Shown here one piece after another: positions 60,787 through 64,000 of a stretch of 64,000 nt of DNA. Position 1 is the stretch's first letter; each line of letters starts with the position of its first letter. Source of the stretch: Desulfobacteraceae bacterium UBA5616 (GTDB lineage Bacteria > Desulfobacterota > Desulfobacteria > Desulfobacterales > UBA5616); the NCBI GenBank assembly GCA_002423615.1, contig DIKO01000049.1, positions 58,746-122,745 of the forward strand. The letters are read 5' to 3'. The notes beneath the pieces are model-generated. The model did not search any database and was not told where the DNA came from. It saw only the letters and a program-made list of their open reading frames with translations. The translations under genes were made by a program, and so were the position numbers.

Positions 60787-61761
60787 ATGAAATTGGGAAA
60801 AGAAGATTTGATTTCGTTGTATCGGAAAATGGTTCGCGCCAGAAAAATGGATGAGCTGACCATCCGGGGGCTCCAGGAAGGAAAGGTATTGTCGTTTTAT
60901 CACAGCAATCAGGGCTCGGAAGCATTATCCGTGGGCGGCGCCGCAGTTTTGAAAAAGACGGATTATCTGTGGGCCCACCACCGGGGACACGGCATCGGCG
61001 CTTTGATCGGCAAGGGGCTTGACCCGAAAGGGTTCATCGCCGAGCATTACGGGAAAGTCACCGGCAGTTGCAAGGGAATATCCGGGTTTCACATGGCCGA
61101 ACCCGAAGACGGCATCCTGGGGGCAGGGGGCACAATCGGCTACCAGTTTCCGCTGGCCCTGGGGAACGGCCTTGCAGCCAAAAAAGCCGGAAAACAGCAG
61201 GTGGTCCTGGCCTGTTTCGGAGACGGCGGGTCCAACCGGGGAACGCTTCATGAAGCCATGAATCTTGCGTCCGTATGGAAACTCCCCATTGTCTGGGTTT
61301 GCGACAACAACGGCATGGCCCAATACACCCCCATCAAGGACACTTACCCCAAGGAAGACATCGCGGATCTGGCCGCCGGTTACAATATGCCCGGCATCGT
61401 GGTGGACGGACTGGACATCATGGCCGTGTACGAGGCTGTTTATGAGGCTGTCGAGCGGGCCAGAAAAGGAGACGGTCCGACCCTGATCGAAGCCAAGACC
61501 GCCCGATACCGGTCTCACTCCGAGGGAAGTCCCGATGTCTCCCATACGCAGACACGCAGCCAGGAGGAAATTGCGGAATTGAAAAAGCGCGATCCCGTCG
61601 AGTCCTTCAAGGAAAAGCTGTTGAATCAGGGAATTTTGACCGAGGAAATGGTTGCAGCCATTAACCGGGAAGCGGAAGAGGAAGCCGCCGCCGCGGAAAA
61701 ATTCGGCGTAGAGAGCCCTCCGCCCGATCCTTCGGTTATCGACAACCTGGTTTACAGATAG
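60787..61761 (+). CDS. ThDP-dependent dehydrogenase E1 alpha subunit (acetoin/pyruvate dehydrogenase type)
   Basis: 324 aa. HSNQGSEALSVGGA, WAHHRGHGIGALIG and the ThDP motif CFGDGGSNRGTLHEAMNLAS ... CDNNGMAQYTPI (~145-185), with the phosphorylation-loop region YRSHSEGSPDVSHTQTR, are those of AcoA/PdhA chains. The length and DxG motif favour acetoin dehydrogenase E1 alpha. It forms a heterotetramer with the beta chain 65 bases downstream. No E2 or E3 gene follows, so those must be elsewhere, or this E1 works with another acceptor. Confidence 0.88.
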   Translation: MKLGKEDLISLYRKMVRARKMDELTIRGLQEGKVLSFYHSNQGSEALSVGGAAVLKKTDYLWAHHRGHGIGALIGKGLDPKGFIAEHYGKVTGSCKGISGFHMAEPEDGILGAGGTIGYQFPLALGNGLAAKKAGKQQVVLACFGDGGSNRGTLHEAMNLASVWKLPIVWVCDNNGMAQYTPIKDTYPKEDIADLAAGYNMPGIVVDGLDIMAVYEAVYEAVERARKGDGPTLIEAKTARYRSHSEGSPDVSHTQTRSQEEIAELKKRDPVESFKEKLLNQGILTEEMVAAINREAEEEAAAAEKFGVESPPPDPSVIDNLVYR

Positions 61762-61826
61762 CCGATCTTAATTGCGGTGTATGACCTCACAACATTAAAG
61801 GCTGCGCAAAAAGGAGACATTTAAAC

Positions 61827-62789
61827 ATGAAACAGACCATATATCTTGCGGCAATCAACGAAGCATTGAGAGAAGAATTGAGGCGGGACGAGAAAGTTTT
61901 CGTCATCGGAGAGAATGTCCAGCAGGGAACATTCGGGACGACCAGCGGCCTGGTCCAGGAATTTGGGAAAGACCGGATCATGGACACCTCCCTGGCGGAA
62001 ACAGCTGTGGCGGGAGCCGCCATCGGTGCCGCCATGTCAGGATACAGGCCGGTTGCGGACATGATGTTTGCGGATTTTCTTTATATCGCGGGGGATGAAA
62101 TTTTATTAAAGGCCGGCAAATGGCATTTTGTCCATGCCGGGAAAGTCAACGTGCCCGTGGTGGTCATGGCGGCCATGGGCGGGGGCATGAAGATCGGCGC
62201 CGAACATTCCATGTGCCCGGAAGCCCTGGCCATGCATTCACCAGGACTTAAACTCGCCGTACCCTCCACACCCTACGATGCGAAAGGCCTTCTTAAAACA
62301 GCCATCCGGGATGATAACCCGGTGGTTTTCTTCTACAACAAGGGGCTTCTCGGACTTCCTGGAGAAATCCCCGAGGAAGAATATCTGATTCCCTTCGGCA
62401 AAGCCGACATCAAACGGGAAGGGTCAGACGTCACCGTAGTGGCCATCTCCAGAATGGTTCATCTCTCCCTGGAAGTTGCGGAAAAGCTTAAAAACGAGAT
62501 CAGTGTGGAAGTCGTGGACCCCAGGACCCTGGAACCTCTGGACATCGATACCATCATCGCCTCGGTTCAAAAGACCGGCCGTTGCGTCATCGTGGATGAA
62601 GACAACAAGCGCTGCGGCGTAACGGCGGAAATCTTCGCTCAGATCGTCGAAAACGGGTTTGATTATCTGGACGCCCCGATTCAGCGGGTTGCCGCGGCCG
62701 ATACCCCCATAGCCGCGGGTTTTCTGGAAAAACATGTGCTTCCCCAGCCGGAGGATATCGAAAAGGCCATCCGAAAAGTGATGGAATAG
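61827..62789 (+). CDS. ThDP-dependent dehydrogenase E1 beta subunit
   Basis: 320 aa behind AAAAAGGAG. IYLAAINEALREELRRDEKV, GENVQQGTFGTTSGLVQEFG and DTSLAETAVAGAAIGAAMSG belong to the N-terminal transketolase-like domain. The C-terminal domain (VVDPRTLEPLDIDTIIASV) is complete. It is the partner of the preceding chain, with 13 bases to the regulator gene. Confidence 0.9.
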   Translation: MKQTIYLAAINEALREELRRDEKVFVIGENVQQGTFGTTSGLVQEFGKDRIMDTSLAETAVAGAAIGAAMSGYRPVADMMFADFLYIAGDEILLKAGKWHFVHAGKVNVPVVVMAAMGGGMKIGAEHSMCPEALAMHSPGLKLAVPSTPYDAKGLLKTAIRDDNPVVFFYNKGLLGLPGEIPEEEYLIPFGKADIKREGSDVTVVAISRMVHLSLEVAEKLKNEISVEVVDPRTLEPLDIDTIIASVQKTGRCVIVDEDNKRCGVTAEIFAQIVENGFDYLDAPIQRVAAADTPIAAGFLEKHVLPQPEDIEKAIRKVME

Positions 62790-62802
62790 CCTGACGGCCC
62801 CC

Positions 62803-63798
62803 ATGTCTGATTTTAAGAATAGCAAGGCATCGCTTGTCAACGAACTGAACCGGATTCGGGACAGGATCAGGGAATATGAAATCGCAGAAAAAAAATGGCG
62901 AAGTCTTGAGAAAAAGCTGATCGAAAGCGAAAAGCAATATCGTCTACTGGCGGACAATGTGGCGGATGTCATCTGGCTCATCGACCTTGAACAAGAACGG
63001 TTCACTTATATCAGTCCTTCGATCGAGCGACTAAGGGGGATTACCGCCGAGCAGGCCCTGGAAATGCAGACCAACGGTGAATTTTTCCTGCCCCCTGAAT
63101 CCAGGGGGCTTCTTCCCGGCATCCTTGAAAACGAGTCTCTCTGGAAAACCGGTAAAAGTCCTTCCCAATCCGACCCGATTATTGTGGAGCAAAAAGAGTA
63201 CGGGAAAGACGGTGAAATCATCTGGGTTGAACTGACAGCCAGGGTGTTGTGCGATGAAAATGGGCGTCCGGCTAAGGTTTTAGGGGTGAGCCGGGATGTG
63301 ACCGCCCGGAAAAAAGCCGAGGAAGAATTGAAAAAAGCGCATTCAGAGCTTGAAGACAAGGTCAGGGAACGGACCGCCTACCTGGACGAGGCCAATATCG
63401 CCCTGAAGGTTCTGTTGAACAAAAGGGAACAGGATAAAATGGATCTTGAGGAAAAGATCATGGTCAATTTCCGGGAACTCGTTCACCCTGCCCTGGAGAA
63501 ATTAAAAAAAAGCGGCCTCAAGGATCGGCAGTTTTCATACCTTGAAATTCTGGAGGCCAATTTGAACGATATTCTGTCACCTCTGTTGAAAGGACTGTCA
63601 TCCCGATACGTGAAGTTAAGCCCCATGGAAAACCAGGTAGCCAACCTGATCAAACAGGGTAAAAGGACCAAGGAGATCGCCGATATCCTGAACCTTTCCA
63701 ATAAGACCGTGGAATTCCACCGGGACGGCATCCGGAACAAAACAGGCATTAAAAATAAGAAAATTAATTTGAGAACCTATCTCCAGTCTTATGTGTAA
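62803..63798 (+). CDS. PAS-domain LuxR-type transcriptional regulator
   Basis: 331 aa. A coiled-coil N-terminus (~1-40) is followed by a PAS domain (~44-165: YRLLADNVADVIWLID, VLGVSRDVTARKKAEE), a long coiled coil (~170-225), and a C-terminal LuxR HTH (~265-325: LSPMENQVANLIKQGKRTKE, LNLSNKTVEFHRDGIRNKTG). There are no transmembrane segments or kinase motifs. It is the last gene of the E1 operon and likely regulates it or a related regulon, sensing by PAS. Confidence 0.88.
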   Translation: MSDFKNSKASLVNELNRIRDRIREYEIAEKKWRSLEKKLIESEKQYRLLADNVADVIWLIDLEQERFTYISPSIERLRGITAEQALEMQTNGEFFLPPESRGLLPGILENESLWKTGKSPSQSDPIIVEQKEYGKDGEIIWVELTARVLCDENGRPAKVLGVSRDVTARKKAEEELKKAHSELEDKVRERTAYLDEANIALKVLLNKREQDKMDLEEKIMVNFRELVHPALEKLKKSGLKDRQFSYLEILEANLNDILSPLLKGLSSRYVKLSPMENQVANLIKQGKRTKEIADILNLSNKTVEFHRDGIRNKTGIKNKKINLRTYLQSYV

Positions 63799-63830
63799 GA
63801 CCCATCTTCCGGATGCAGAAATCGGACAAT

Positions 63831-63855
63831 AAAAAAAATACTGGGAAATACCCAG
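63831..63855 (-). terminator. Possible rho-independent terminator (minus strand)
   Basis: On the minus strand CTGGG-TATTT-CCCAG is followed by TATTTTTTTT. It would end a leftward transcript entering from the right edge of the window. The stem is short. Confidence 0.5.
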
Positions 63856-63932
63856 GAAAACCACAGGAATTTTCCATGTTATTTTGTTTTTGCCGATTCG
63901 GCGGAAACATCATATGAGACATGATGGATGAT

Positions 63933-64000
63933 TCAGGCGGAAACGGCAGATCCTTTTCTGTAACTGTTCACGGGTGTTTCCCCCCGACGGCCGAAAAGTT
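63933..64000 (-). CDS. Possible C-terminal fragment of a gene running off the window
   Basis: On the minus strand one frame is open from the right edge to TGA at 63933-63935, giving FGRRGETPVNSYRKGSAVSA. It ends about 80 bases before the minus-strand terminator candidate. Too short to recognise. Confidence 0.25.
   Translation of the reverse strand, partial: LFGRRGETPVNSYRKGSAVSA

Overview
The window reads as one chromosomal stretch from an anaerobic, probably sulfate- or syntrophy-type Desulfobacterota (deltaproteobacterial) lineage. This is inferred from gene content: 2-oxoacid:ferredoxin oxidoreductases, a benzoyl-CoA-reductase-type radical enzyme with two ATPase activators, sigma-54 enhancer-binding proteins with -24/-12 promoters, many acyl-CoA enzymes, a TonB receptor and no oxygenases. 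No rRNA, tRNA, CRISPR array or intact insertion sequence was seen.

Layout. (1) 66-1757, minus: a CrtI-like FAD oxidoreductase with a candidate sigma-54 promoter. (2) 2168-10852, plus: an enhancer-binding protein followed by an electron-transfer set (FeS flavoprotein, second flavoprotein, fused gamma-alpha KOR subunit, KOR beta). (3) 10871-12103, minus: DUF1329 periplasmic protein. (4) 12510-15617: a second, paralogous enhancer-binding protein with related dyads on both sides. A near-perfect sigma-54 promoter at 15755 follows, then a 9-gene operon (15867-27503): small leader protein, HMG-CoA-lyase-like metallolyase, ThDP enzyme, acyl-CoA ligase, two BcrB/BcrC-like reductase subunits, two activator ATPases, and a CoA-transferase/GNAT fusion. 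(5) A decayed thioesterase, another dyad and a second sigma-54 promoter at 28064, driving 28226-33851: Ltp-type thiolase, DUF35 protein, enoyl-CoA hydratase, TIGR03084-type protein and two acyl-CoA dehydrogenases. This set resembles steroid side-chain aldolase/ChsE modules.

(6) 33872-47126 is a long minus-strand run headed by an IclR regulator with a 16-bp-arm palindrome over its promoter. It holds an FrhB-like FeS protein, iorA, iorB, lutA, lutB, lutC, a broken ilvD, a LarA/DUF2088 protein, an alkylsulfatase-like MBL enzyme and an ACAD10/11-type kinase-like protein. (7) 47217-50839 holds a TetR gene with tandem operators and a cluster of decayed genes (acyl-CoA dehydrogenase, GNAT, C69 peptidase), plus lipocalin-like and DUF169 genes. 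(8) 50969-56425: an enoyl-CoA hydratase, then a minus-strand TonB receptor-CcsA-ResB-SUOX-like locus. (9) 56710-63798: PIG-L deacetylase, alanine racemase, P1-nuclease-like protein, alpha/beta hydrolase, and an E1 alpha/beta pair with a PAS-LuxR regulator.

Working model (inference): regions 2, 4 and 5 form one inducible pathway. KOR-type enzymes reduce ferredoxin, the ATP-driven BCR-like complex uses it on an acyl-CoA made by the ligase or CoA transferase, and the thiolase/dehydrogenase module shortens the product. The ring-opening genes of known benzoyl-CoA pathways are absent and two C-C lyases stand in their place, so the substrate is unknown. The IclR operon looks like a separate 2-hydroxyacid to 2-oxoacid to acyl-CoA route. 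At least three genes carry internal deletions with both ends kept, and a 24-bp palindromic repeat lies next to two of them.
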